Below are positions 49,564 to 60,116 of a DNA stretch of 64,000 nucleotides, in pieces. The notes beneath the pieces were generated by a model. The model was not told the origin of the DNA. It made no database searches and was given only the letters and a program-made list of their open reading frames with translations. Origin of the DNA: Rhyacophila brunnea (taxonomy: Eukaryota > Arthropoda > Insecta > Trichoptera > Rhyacophilidae); the NCBI GenBank assembly GCA_022495005.1, contig JAGYXB010000559.1, positions 1,798,001-1,862,000 of the forward strand. The letters are read 5' to 3'. The position numbers and the translations under genes were made by a program. Within the stretch, counting starts at the first letter, position 1; each line of letters begins with the position of its first letter.

Positions 49564-51684
49564 TTATGCTGCAGCCGCTGCAGATACAGGCTTGTCAGAA
49601 ACTGTTTGCGGTGGATTTATTGGTGTATCCTCGACATAAATATTAGGTTTGGCTGGAGCAATTGGCAATGCTGCAGGATTATCATAAATCATCGGAGGAA
49701 CACTCGGTGTTATTTCAGCAGGAGGCATCGGAGCAACTGTGGCATTAGTTGGTCGTTCTGAAGAATTTCCAATTATTGGAGAAGCAATGAGGACTGTCAA
49801 AGGCAGTTCGGTGACATTTTGAGATGTTCCATTATTTAAAATTTTAATGTTTACCTTTGGCAAAGGAATCACTTTTAAAGGAAACAGTTTTTCATTTTTA
49901 TTAACATGCGTGCAAGGCGTATACGTCATAGGTGATGTCACATTGAATGGTTGTTGTATGCAGTTAAGTTTCAATGGTGGTAGCTCTGTTACTGGAGCCA
50001 ATTCGTGTATACTGTCACACTGAATATTTGTTGATTCAAAAACTTTATTTCTGATCATTCCAATAGTACAATTTGTTTGAGTGTTCACATTTGGAACGAT
50101 TGTAGTGTTCTTAATAATGAATGTTGAAGCAATTTCACATGGCAATTCTATTACATTAGTACCATTTTTAGTACTCACACTCATGGTGCAATCTGTAAGT
50201 ACATCGGGTTTCACCTTTGGTTTATTTGGTATTTTTTCATTTCCAGTTTGTGATGTATATGAAGAGTGCGTGTGTGTAACTGTCGTGGGAGTATGGTGGT
50301 AGTGATCACGGTGATATCGCTCATAGAGCCTTTCACGTCGTTCTTTAATCGCTCTTGCTATAAGAATTTCAGCCAAGATATCTTCATAAGTCGGGCCTGT
50401 GTTGTGATGAACATGTGTTACTGTCGGATAGTAAATTGGCTGCACTCCAATAGTATTTCCATTAAACGGCTGGTGATACACAGGGGGTATGTGGACGTTT
50501 ACAACCGGTGGTTGGTGATAAGTTTGCTTAGGATAACTATTCGATGGTATTTTTTGGGAAGGGTGGTTATGTGTATTAGTCACTTTTTGGCTGTTTATAA
50601 AGTCTGAATGGCTATGGCTTGGTCTTTTCGTAGTGGCATGATTGGTGCCCGATATTCCAAAACTCACAGGGTAGCTGTGCGTCGGGTTGTTTGGATAAGA
50701 ATGTACGCCACCATGTTGCGATCCCGACAAACTGCCCCCATTCGATGGGTATGAATGCGAAGGTTTAACGGTCACACTTACAACGGGAGTATGTTGAAAC
50801 GAATTGGTTGGATACATGTGATTTCCACTGTTAGAAGGCGTATGAATTGTTGGAGCACTAGGAGCATACGATGGCATACTGTGAGATGGTTTCACAGTGA
50901 CACTTGTAGCAAAGTTACCACTGGGGTATTTACTATTACCTGACAAACCACCACCCGATGGATATGAATGGCCGATATTTGACGAAGGAGTAAATGATTG
51001 GTGGCTATGTGACGGCTTCACTGTAACGCTTGGATAGGTATGTATCCCGCTGTTGGAAGGCGTTTCGAGTTTCGGAGCACTTGGCGCATACGATGGCTTA
51101 CTTTGAGATGGTTTTATGACACTTTCACCGTGGATAAAATGAGAACTGCTTGTTCCTGAGTGTCCAGTACTTGTCGGGTAAGTATGTGATGGTGCTGATG
51201 GTTTGGGTGTCGGCCTACTGTAAGATGGTCTGGGAGTGGCTCTGCTGAACCACGGTTTTGACGTGGGTTTACTGTATGATGGCTTAGGCGTGGGTCTACT
51301 GTATGATGGCTTAGGCGTGGGTCTACTGTATGATGGCTTAGGCGTTGCTCTACTGTAAGATGGCTTAGGCGTTGCTCTACTGTAAGATGGTTTAGGCGTT
51401 GCTCTACTGTAAGATGGTCTGGACGTAGCTCGACTGTAAGATGGCTTAACGGTATGACTAGAGCTGCTGGTTCCATGTGTGTGTTTACTGACCGCCGAAG
51501 AAGATTTTCCGGAACCTGATAACCCAGAAGAGCTCTTTGGATATCCGTGAGAGGACGATGTACTGTGTGTATTTGAAGAGCTATCCTTACTTGAAGTTTT
51601 TTTCGACGAACCCCAGAAGGGATGTGCAGCAGTTATGCCAATGCATATTACACACAAAAGCACAATTGTCGTGTGCAACTTCAT
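49564..51684 (-). CDS. Secreted Ser/Tyr/Pro/His-rich repeat protein, paralogue 1
   Basis: A single-exon frame of 706 residues. Signal peptide at 1-20 (MKLHTTIVLLCVICIGITAA). Residues 80-162 are nine 9-residue repeats of the form KPSYSRATP or KPSYSRPTP. Residues 163-380 carry spaced VTVKPSHS and HSYPxxxGLSG motifs. About 385-430 is His/Tyr/Pro-rich. A charged, helix-prone stretch follows (about 434-462, YEDILAEILIARAIKERRER). The C-terminal domain has three modules with conserved cysteine spacing: C499-x16-C516, C539-x16-C556 and C575-x15-C591, most opening with NCT or DCT, so N-glycosylation is likely. A Pro/Ala tail ends SAAAAA. The paralogue at 60117-61931 has the same order. Likely extracellular; cuticle, silk, egg-coat or saliva roles are possible but nothing in the sequence decides. 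I do not recognise the family by name. Confidence 0.85.
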   Translation of the reverse strand: MKLHTTIVLLCVICIGITAAHPFWGSSKKTSSKDSSSNTHSTSSSHGYPKSSSGLSGSGKSSSAVSKHTHGTSSSSHTVKPSYSRATSRPSYSRATPKPSYSRATPKPSYSRATPKPSYSRPTPKPSYSRPTPKPSYSKPTSKPWFSRATPRPSYSRPTPKPSAPSHTYPTSTGHSGTSSSHFIHGESVIKPSQSKPSYAPSAPKLETPSNSGIHTYPSVTVKPSHSHQSFTPSSNIGHSYPSGGGLSGNSKYPSGNFATSVTVKPSHSMPSYAPSAPTIHTPSNSGNHMYPTNSFQHTPVVSVTVKPSHSYPSNGGSLSGSQHGGVHSYPNNPTHSYPVSFGISGTNHATTKRPSHSHSDFINSQKVTNTHNHPSQKIPSNSYPKQTYHQPPVVNVHIPPVYHQPFNGNTIGVQPIYYPTVTHVHHNTGPTYEDILAEILIARAIKERRERLYERYHRDHYHHTPTTVTHTHSSYTSQTGNEKIPNKPKVKPDVLTDCTMSVSTKNGTNVIELPCEIASTFIIKNTTIVPNVNTQTNCTIGMIRNKVFESTNIQCDSIHELAPVTELPPLKLNCIQQPFNVTSPMTYTPCTHVNKNEKLFPLKVIPLPKVNIKILNNGTSQNVTELPLTVLIASPIIGNSSERPTNATVAPMPPAEITPSVPPMIYDNPAALPIAPAKPNIYVEDTPINPPQTVSDKPVSAAAAA
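51199..51447 (-). repeat. In-frame 27-bp coding minisatellite
   Basis: Nine tandem 27-bp units encode the 9-residue KPSYS(R/K)(A/P)T(P/S) repeat of the protein. Adjacent units differ by few bases, so the array expanded recently or is homogenised. Other frames stay open here as a by-product of the period of three. Confidence 0.85.
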
Positions 51685-51811
51685 TTTGATAAAATCTAAT
51701 TATAACACTATTTTAGAGAAAAACACTTAGATATTAGTAATACATCCAAATTAACGTATCTATTTTATGTCGCTTTTAGACGTACTGTCCACAAAACTAC
51801 ATTGATATAGC

Positions 51812-51819
51812 ATTTTATT
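51812..51819 (-). promoter_or_regulatory. Core promoter (TATA-like) of repeat protein paralogue 1
   Basis: AATAAAAT on the minus strand lies 26-33 nt upstream of an arthropod-type initiator CAGT whose A is at 51786. This predicts a 102-nt leader to the ATG at 51684. The paralogue shows the same geometry. Confidence 0.5.
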
Positions 51820-52289
51820 CCAAAGAGGTCAAATTTAATGTCACGTAAGTAATCTTTTTAATGGATACTGTGATTAAAATATAATTAACAGAAAATATTA
51901 TCACAAGCGATAAACGTATCCTTGTTTAGAAATTATTGGAGAATAAAAATATGATTTTATGGCGCATTTCTGAACTTTACAGCTTCAAATAGTCAGGGGT
52001 TTTGTGATAGTAATTTATCGTCAGAATATTCAGTCCATCAAATTGTGCAGCAATGGTAGAATATCGTCTGGAAAATTTACCAAAACCATTCCTCGCAATA
52101 TTATAACCCGTCAAAATGGTGTCATCCCCTAGGGGCCTAAATCCCATAGAACCCAAAGAAGTACTGAACCAGAAGTTGGCTGAAAAATGAATATAAATAG
52201 CATAAGTTTTATAGAATTTTGGATGTTAAAAGTGTAATTTAACGTACCTACCTAAATTTATCCGTTCCGATACTCCAATTATTAAGGGT
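51820..52289. other. Upstream region of repeat protein paralogue 1
   Basis: No further gene or repeat seen upstream of the core promoter. Confidence 0.35.
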
Positions 52290-52440
52290 CTCCATCATGG
52301 CCCCACATCCTGAAGCGGGCCTCCAGGCTAGGCTCTTTGGCGCCCCCCCTACCTATCGCTAAGGATAAAGGCAGTGTGACGCTCTACAGTAGCGTTTTCC
52401 AAATGGTGTACGCGGTAAAATTAATCTGTATATTCATTGT
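52290..52440. repeat. Dispersed repeat CCCCACATCCTGAAGCGGG, copy
   Basis: See the copy at 40915-41060; same orientation. Confidence 0.65.
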
Positions 52441-52553
52441 TTTTTGTATATTTTAATACATCCATTTGAATAACGGAGTTGTCGGGTATCGATAAATAAT
52501 TAAAAATTGCATCGTCCAACCACATAATTTTAAATAATAACCTTATTGAAGGA

Positions 52554-52860
52554 ATATATATATATATATAAAACAAAGTCGGGTTAGTTACACCATTTAT
52601 AACTCAAGAACGGCTGGACCGATTTGTATGATCTTTGATTTGTTGGATTTGTCTCCGCCCCGAATAGCAGAATAACTATTAAAGCATCGGATAAATCACG
52701 GAAAAAATAAATTATGAAGAAAATTCATTTTCTCATACATTTTGTATCGAACGGCTTTTGACTGATATCGATGAATTTAAACGATGGAGCTTGCGCATAC
52801 GAAAACAAAAGAAAATCACAAAAAATTTAAATGCGCCGTAGGTGACTTTTTCTTACTATT
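52554..52860 (+). mobile_element. Helitron-like 5' segment
   Basis: An (AT)n start is followed by GTTAGTTACACCATTTATAA and ACTCAAGAACGGCTGGACCG, a signature I associate with insect Helitron ends. A compatible 3' end is at 56029-56067. Confidence 0.45.
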
Positions 52861-53519
52861 AAAACAACTTTGTGATGTATGTTTATTTCACTTATCTGGT
52901 CGACTCGCTTCGCCAGGCTCCTCCTGAGCTCAGGCTCCTAGGCTAGAGCCCTGCCAGCCCCCCCTCTAGTGGGAGCCATGGTCTCCAGACAACGATTAAA
53001 AAAAAAAAATCTCTTATAATCCTATCGACTTGAAACCTACCTTGGGGGTCGGTAGGCTAAATGCGACCAGGAGGCGGAGATCATCAGTTTATTTAGAAAT
53101 ACAAGAACCCAATTCAAGTCATTATTATTCTTCTTCTTCCTCAGGACCTCGACATCGCTAGACAATGGAATCGGTTTGGCGTCCTAATCACATAGTGGTG
53201 GATTTTAATGCAATAGTAAAATAAATTGAATAATAATGATACGCTTTGACTTGGGTTGATTGATTACTCACTGGGTAATAAGTAATAAGTATTTAAAACT
53301 CATTGGACGCTAACGACCCGCCTAGCGCGTAACGATTAGTTAGCCATTAGATATAATTAGCGTGCTATTTAAATGTGGTATTTAATTAGTCTAGTAATTA
53401 TCTAGTCAGCACTGTTTTTACTTTACGGCGGACTTTCCGTCTAATGTCAGTTTTGCGAGGATAGTTTTATATTTCAGACAATTCATAAAAAATATATACA
53501 TACATTCATTTTGTTTTTT

Positions 53520-53740
53520 ATGTAACGCTATTTGCAAAATTTGTTTTCTGCTGGCTTCCTGTAAAATGTGAACCAACAAGAACCGTGTTTTATTTAGACA
53601 TGAATTTTATGTCAGTACTATACGACCCAAAGAGGTTGGACGGTCTTTAATATACGGCCATATATTTCCGATACAACATTTCACGGTGAAGTGTGATACG
53701 GCATACGTGCAGGTTTCCGGACACGATATTAAATATATAT
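53520..53740. repeat. Block shared with the RTE/pogo composites
   Basis: AACAAGAACCGTGTTTTATT, ACGACCCAAAGAGGTTGGAC and CATATATTTCCGATACAACA recur at 17070-17510 and 29270-29410. It lies next to a LINE fragment (53745-53836) like 44082-44170. Confidence 0.65.
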
Positions 53741-53880
53741 ATAAAACAACGTCCACATAAACTTAGCTCACGTAAGTGAAATATATCAATATCCGATACG
53801 ATTTGACTGAACATAGTTATTGCCCTACCATTAATTGTATTGCAGAGTTTCCATGTATAGGTATATTTTATTTATACAGT

Positions 53881-54574
53881 GGCATTGAATAAGATTATAC
53901 AATCATTTATACTTATTTTTCGTAATAAGGTATTTAAGAATAAAAATAAATTAATAATATTATTTATTATTAGAGTTTTTTTGTTAATAAACTTTATCTT
54001 GGAAATGATGAAACGTTCAACTGTAGAATGTCAAAGATGAATCTATTTTTGAAAATAATCAACAAAACAAAAAAAATATTCATATAAATTATTGAAACTG
54101 TCTAATCCAGTGGTCTCCAAACGGCAAACATTAAGAGCTATTTTGGAAATCTAGTGAGTTTACACGTGGGTACCTACATCATTTTAGTTGGACCCAGTAC
54201 AAAATATTTATTTATTCAACAATATCTATTGAAATGTATCAACGTAAAATAGATTAGGACATTGGTCAAGCAAAGAAATGTGTATTTTTTTTTAAATTTA
54301 ATCAATAATATAGTGGAGTGAAACTTTTTATTTTGCCGTCCATTTTCGGGCACGTAGATTTTAAGCACCAGTCGTAAATTGTATAGATTTATGTTTTAAT
54401 ATACCCACCTAATTTGTATTTTTATTCGAAACAATTTAAAAAAAAAATCATTCCAAATTCGAATTTTAACGACAGATAAAGTTTGAATATTTTGGATTCG
54501 ATTTTATTAATTTCTTTTGTTTGAATTGGCTGTCAGAATTATTTTTATTTTGACATGTTGTATGTCTAGATCAG
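53881..54574. other. AT-rich intergenic with a solo hAT end
   Basis: CAGTGGTCTCCAAACGGC at 54108 resembles a hAT terminus; no partner identified. Confidence 0.35.
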
Positions 54575-54679
54575 GTATCGGAAACTCAGTACACCCTCGG
54601 AGAATATTTGATGCGCCCTCAAGATACTATTAAATTATAATACTGTCACTCCACTAACAAGTTGAATGTCTTCATACTG

Positions 54680-54795
54680 TGCTACGACATATTCTTGTGA
54701 GTCTCTGTTTTCTAACATGAAATACTTAAAATCAAAATATCGATCAAGACTCACAAACCCTTAAGTTTAGTTAGCTGAAGATTTACAGTGCCAAG
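54680..54795 (+). pseudogene. hAT transposase C-terminal remnant
   Basis: Reads TTYSCESLFSNMKYLKSKYR then SRLTN, and after a break LAEDLQCQ, continuing across the nested element (55498 onward) as DVSHC. Same family as 56290-57240 (GTF2IRD2/EPM2AIP1-like hAT). Confidence 0.75.
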
Positions 54796-55489
54796 TAGGG
54801 AATCGAATCCCGAGCCAAAATTCTGATCCCGGGATTTCGGGATTACAATTTGACAATCCCGGGACTGGTCCCGGGATTGGCATTTTTTCCATTGTTAATT
54901 AAAAATATTATATTTACAAATAACATTGATAAAATCGGTAAAAAATAAATCTAGTATAATTTATACTATTTAAGACATTTATTGTTAATATTGTATACGT
55001 TCAATCTTGGAAATACACAATTTTAATGGAGTAAATAATGTTGTAATAAAAATAATAAGGTGAATTTAATATGAGATTGCTGTTTTCGATAGTAAAGACT
55101 TAATGAATAGGTTAGCGAGATTTACAATAGTAAAGCAAATAATCATGGTATAACTTCTGGCCTTTCCGCTTCATAAATCTAATTAGTCCTTCAAATATGA
55201 AACTGCCGTAAAACGTATGAGATCATGGTGGAATTACTTGTTAATAGTGCGAAGTATTGTTTTTTCCAATCTTTCTCATTTTTATTAATTTATGTGAAAG
55301 AATAAAATGAATCGGCAACTTACACGTGGGTATAAATCAAACTTCATTCACTCAGTTTATTTCTAATGTAGTTATTTGTTATTAAAAGTATTTTTTCTGT
55401 TATATTTTCGTTTTTATTTTATTTTCCATAAAAATTGATAAAAAAATCAATCCGATTCGGGATTCGGGATCCCGGGATTGGAATTTTTA
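54796..55489. mobile_element. Nested non-autonomous hAT with CCCGGGAT-rich ends
   Basis: 694 bp; perfect 8-bp target duplication GTGCCAAG at 54788-54795 and 55490-55497. Ends rich in repeated ATCCCGGGATT motifs. Confidence 0.8.
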
Positions 55490-56028
55490 GTGCCAAGACG
55501 TGTCGCATTGCTTTTTTTGCATTGGGTGTATTACATGTACATTACATGTACATTTAAATATAAATATAAGAACACCCATTTTAAAATACATATTGTTAAT
55601 AATTTAAATTTATAATAATGTTGAAAATTTGAATCTTGGTTTTTTGTTAACTTTTTTAGGATTTGTATTTTTTATTTTAAAGCTTGAAATATTAGTTAAG
55701 TATATATTTTTTATGTCGATTTGTATGTATCTTTTCCTAACTAAATATTAATTGATTGATTAATATGGTGTTTAGTTTATAGAACTCCATATTATTATTA
55801 ATAATGCACATTTCAGTGATTTTCGGGGTTATATCAAGATTTAAAGTTCTGTTGGGATTTTTAATAGTTATCAGCTTTAAAGAAAAGTATATATTATATT
55901 ATGTATTATACGCCCACGGCTATGTTCAAAATTTGTATTGCGCCCTTCGTGGCAACAAGTTTGCCGACCCCACTTTAGATACAGATCTTCTTCAGTAATA
56001 ATTATTGTTTTGTAAATGTATATTGATC

Positions 56029-56067
56029 AAAAAAGTGACCTCGTACGATGCCGGGTACTTCAGCTAG
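56029..56067 (+). mobile_element. Helitron-like 3' terminus
   Basis: CGATGCCGGGTACTTCAGCTAG followed by T fits the CTRR-T Helitron terminus. Confidence 0.45.
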
Positions 56068-56115
56068 TATGTTATAATATTATTATGATCAATAAATGCT
56101 AATAATACTCTAGGG

Positions 56116-57542
56116 CAGGGGTTCCCAAGCCCGTGCCCGCGGGCACCATGGCGCCCGCGGAACGATTCGTATGTGCCCGCCACTATTCGACAGAGACAGA
56201 ATTTTCACGCTAGCCTGACACACGCAGAAAACCCGACTTTATAACTTTTAACTTTATGTCCTACCACTGTATTATCCACCAGGAAGCTCTGTGTTGTAAA
56301 ATATTACCATTTGAACACGTTATGAAAATAGTTACAAAAATAATCAATGCTATTCGAGCAGCTCCTTTGCAACACCGACTTTTCAAGACCCTGTTAGAAG
56401 ATACTGAAGATAAAAAAATATGATCTTATTCTGCATACTGAAGTACGTTGGCTCAGTAAAGGAAAGGTTCTTACAAGATTTGTGAGTTTAATTGAAGAAA
56501 TAAAAATATTTATAAACGATAAAAAGGAAAATTATGATGAACTAGCTGACTCTCGCTGGCTGATTGATTTGGGATTTCTCACAGACATCATGGAAAATTG
56601 AATTCTTTCAATTTGGAGATGCAGGGGAAAGACAAAAACATAGCTGAAATGATAAGCTCTGTAAAGTCATTTAAAGCTAACTTGGATATGTTGATATCAC
56701 ATCTGCAGATCAATTCTCTCGTGCATTTCCCACATATGAATAAAATGCTAGGTAACAATGAATTAAACGGGTCATTATTTATTAAGCATCTTCAAGTGTT
56801 AAAAAAACAATTTGAAGAGAGATTTTTGCAGTTTACAGATATCGAGCCAATTGTTTCCTTCTGTATCAATCCTTTTACTTGCCAAATAAATGTAATGGAA
56901 ATGGCCGCATGTATTGCAGATTTTGTTCAAGGTAAGACAGAAGAACTAGAGTTAGAAATTTTGGACCTTAAGAATAATATTTTGCTTAAATCCTTAATAT
57001 CAGAGGACTTTTGGAATACAGTGGACAGAGAAAAGTTCCCTTTTTTGAAAAAAGCGGCATTTAAAATTGAATCATTTTTCGGTTCGACATATTTATGCGA
57101 ATCATTGTTTTCAAACATGAACTTAATAAAATCAAGATATAGATCTCGACTCATGAGCATCTTTATGATTGTTTGCTAACAGGATTATCGTCATACTCTC
57201 CTAATTATGAGGCACTGGCCAATGATATGCAATGCCAAAGATCACATTGACATATTGATATTCTATTTTTTTATAAAATGTTTTCTTTGTATTTGTGTTT
57301 TTTGTTTACTTTGTTTACGTTTTGTAAATACATTTCTCTGTGTGTATGCAATTTGAATAATAGTTTTATTATTTTGAAACATTTTTGTTTATTATTTATT
57401 AATTAATTATGAATGTAAGAAAATAAATTATGGGAAAATGAGAAGTTATGGAAGGTGTTTGTCGATTAAAAATAGGTGGTGCCCGCCACCCTACCGATAT
57501 TTTAGAATGTGCTCTATAGTACAAAAAGGTTGGGAACCCCTG
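56116..57542 (+). mobile_element. hAT element with internally deleted transposase
   Basis: 1427 bp; inverted ends CAGGGGTTCCCAA; perfect 8-bp target duplication CTCTAGGG at 56108-56115 and 57543-57550. Ends carry GC-rich GTGCCCGC blocks. Confidence 0.95.
56290..57240 (+). pseudogene. hAT transposase pseudogene (GTF2IRD2/EPM2AIP1-like)
   Basis: The longest open piece (56598-57179) holds MISSVKSFKANLDMLISHLQ and FGSTYLCESLFSNMNLIKSR. Upstream sequence encodes LHTEVRWLSKGKVLTRF in another register, and downstream NYEALANDMQCQRSH in a third. Frame breaks lie near 56419, 56597 and 57150. The N-terminal zinc-finger region is missing. Non-functional. Confidence 0.85.
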
Positions 57543-57644
57543 CTCTAGGGTGAAAAAATAGGACCCAATAATATTTATTTGCAATAAAGTCTACAGCCCT
57601 TAGACTATCTACAGCCTGTTTTCTTAATTTTCGACCCACTATAT

Positions 57645-58007
57645 CAGTACTTCTCAAACTGGGGCGCGGCTCCCTAGGGGCCCCTAGAGCTCCTGCCAGG
57701 GAGCCGCGAAATATTTCAGTAAGTTCAGTATTTGAATAAAAAATCATAAAAACGTGATCACCTGATACAAATTAGTCAAAATCTCGTGGTTTGTAATAAA
57801 TTTGAAGTTAAGTATTTTTTTTTAATTTTTGCTTTAGAAGCAAGTAAATGAAATCTATTATTTTTAATAAAAATGTACCTATAATAATAATTAAGTAATG
57901 GTAAATAAAGTACTGTTGGTCACTGAAGACTAAAATTTTTGGGGGGGAGCCTTGGATTTTTTTTCTGATTTCGGGGGCCTTGGTATGAAAAAGTTTGAGA
58001 AACACTG
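57645..58007. mobile_element. Non-autonomous hAT element
   Basis: 363 bp; ends CAGTACTTCTCAAACT and CAGTGTTTCTCAAACT; target duplication CACTATAT/CACTAGAC (6 of 8). Confidence 0.8.
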
Positions 58008-58015
58008 CACTAGAC

Positions 58016-58439
58016 GGAAAATTGGCCATTAATAACCATAGTTTTAGTGTACATTTTTAGAGGGGTTATAAAAAATATAGTAATAATATTTAAAAAAACA
58101 CTTTATTTTGAATACCTATTGGTTTATTAAAAACATAATTAAATAAAAATATTTTCTAACAACTCTTCTAATCAAAATTATTATAAAATAAACTTATGAA
58201 CATTTGGTAGGTATAGAGGCCATTATTATATCTTATATCTATCTAAATAGGTAGTTGCAAATTAATGTTTAATTAAAACTTGTTTGGCAATATTCATAAA
58301 GTCAATTATAATTACAAAGATATAAATTATATTGATACAATATAGCGTTGCGTGAATTGAATTATGAGACATTTTTATGTAGAAATGTTTTTTTAAATAA
58401 GTATACATATATATTTATATTTTAATTAACTATTTTTTA
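58016..58439. other. AT-rich intergenic DNA
   Basis: Nothing recognised. Confidence 0.4.
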
Positions 58440-58640
58440 ATTCAACTAATAATTCACAAGATTTAAGAATGTAACATTCTAAACAAGCGCTTCAGTGAGT
58501 ATTAAAAGCCATTAGTTAAAATTTGTCGCAATTAACTATGACTCCTTTATCGTAGTGGTCTATGTGCATGGGTGCGATACCCGAGAAATGCAGGTTCGAT
58601 TCCTGCGTCTTACTTTTTTCAAAAAGATTTTTTCTATTGG
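58440..58640 (+). mobile_element. tRNA-like SINE family C, copy 2 (best preserved)
   Basis: tRNA-like part 58541-58612 with GGTTCGATTCC and a fully paired GCAGG/CCTGC T stem; upstream body shared with 18415-18720 and 62940-63190. A weak anticodon arm (GGGT/ACCC) and repeat context argue against a real tRNA gene. Confidence 0.55.
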
Positions 58641-58958
58641 TTATAATATATTATTTTCTCAACAGTATTTTCAAAATTATGTATGTTCAATATAGTTATT
58701 TGTTTATATACGGCGCTTTTGGAAAATAAAAACGCCCTCGTAAACGACTCAGCTCACAGACTTCTGAGCATAGATCATTCTTCTACAGTTTTCATTGTTT
58801 TTATAACACCGATTATTATAAAGGTGTATTGGATTTGGTTGATAAATTACGTCTACAAAAGTTGCAATAAGGAAGCGTATTTAAAATTCTATATAAAAAA
58901 ACAACAATGCTTATAACTTATAATACATAATCTAAATAGGTTTAAATTGAATATATAT

Positions 58959-59528
58959 CAGTGGCGAAGGGTGGAGGTAGGCTGTTACGATCCGATATAA
59001 TTAGTGCATAATAATCAATGTCAGTGAAACGTATTCGTTTTCATTGAACTAAGACTACAATCTGTAGATACTGTCGGCTAGTTTTTAAAAATCAATTAAA
59101 CCCTAATTAATCCAAGCCATAGTAGATAATAGTAAAAAATATTCGTTTGTCTATTTAGAATTATGCCATTACATCATTTAAAATATTTTATAGATTGAAG
59201 AATATTTTTATCGATTATGGTTTGATATAGGCAGGGCTTAATGAATTTAAAAAAAAACCACCTCCGTCTGTAATAATATGTATTCTTAATTCAACGAAAA
59301 CAAATAAGTATGACCGAAAAAGTATGGACTATTTTGTCGGATCGCCCATAGTATATATAAACTATTATGGTTTGATTTAGGCAGAGCTTAATTGAATTTT
59401 AAAAACTATCCAGCACCATCTGCAAATTGTATTCTTGGTTCAATGAAAACAAATAAGTATGACTGATAAAGTTTAGTGTGCACTATTTATATCGAATCTT
59501 AACAGCCTACATTCACCCCTCGCCACTG
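58959..59528. mobile_element. CAGTGGCGAAGG-family hAT MITE
   Basis: 570 bp, ends CAGTGGCGAAGGGTGGAGGT and complement; the target site is an AT-repeat, so the duplication is ambiguous. Confidence 0.85.
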
Positions 59529-60116
59529 ATATAATATATAATATCATAGTAATAAAAACAGTAGGCACAAAAAACATAATTAACATGAAATATTTTATAC
59601 AGACAGCTACCTACCTACCTACAATATCACATTTTATAATTATTATACTTTTATTTTTCAATATAATATGATTTTAAGAAGTAGGTAAACACTACACGTA
59701 AATATATTTTAGAAATCCAATATTAAATTGAAACTGGGCGCCCGTTATTCCTAATAACGGTACTGTATCAGTAATGTCGTATTTTTTTTAAGTATGTTTA
59801 TTGTCACTTAATTGGTGCATAAAGCATCGTTTTAACAAATTTATTAAAAAAATAATGATTAAAAATTATATATTAATACAATAAAATAAGATAATATTAA
59901 TTGTAAACATTATTTAAATAGCAGTATATCATTTTTAGAGGTGACTCCCACCAAATATTTTACGAAGACAAATAACATCACTGTGAATAACAATATTGAG
60001 GTACACATTTTAAATAAATACCCAAGTAATTCGCTTCTGATAATAATTGCCAATTAAAACTAATAGTTAATTAATAGGATAATATTTAACTTTCTCTGAC
60101 AACGCAGTGTTTTTTT
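59529..60116. other. AT-rich DNA downstream of repeat protein paralogue 2
   Basis: Contains only the candidate polyadenylation signal. Confidence 0.4.
59840..59845 (-). promoter_or_regulatory. Possible polyadenylation signal of repeat protein paralogue 2
   Basis: AATAAA on the minus strand 272 nt after the TAG stop. It is the first canonical hexamer I see downstream. Confidence 0.35.

Larger units (their letters stand above)
54575..55976 (+). mobile_element. Decayed hAT element hosting another hAT
   Basis: Left end CAGGTATCGGAAACTC. Right side carries CGCCCTTCGTGGCAACAAG then TTTGCCGACCCCACTT, giving a typical CAGTGGGGTCGGCAAACT-like complement. Boundaries approximate. Contains the transposase fragment 54680-54795 and the nested element 54796-55489. 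Confidence 0.6.

Noticed and set aside
50081..51476. Other-frame ORFs over paralogue 1 (and likewise 60086-61918 over paralogue 2)
   Set aside because: Period-three repeats keep all frames open; compositions are unnatural (HLTVEQRL- or RSYSR-type shadows).
58541..58612. Possible tRNA gene
   Set aside because: Good T arm, but poor anticodon and acceptor arms, and it is part of a three-copy repeat.
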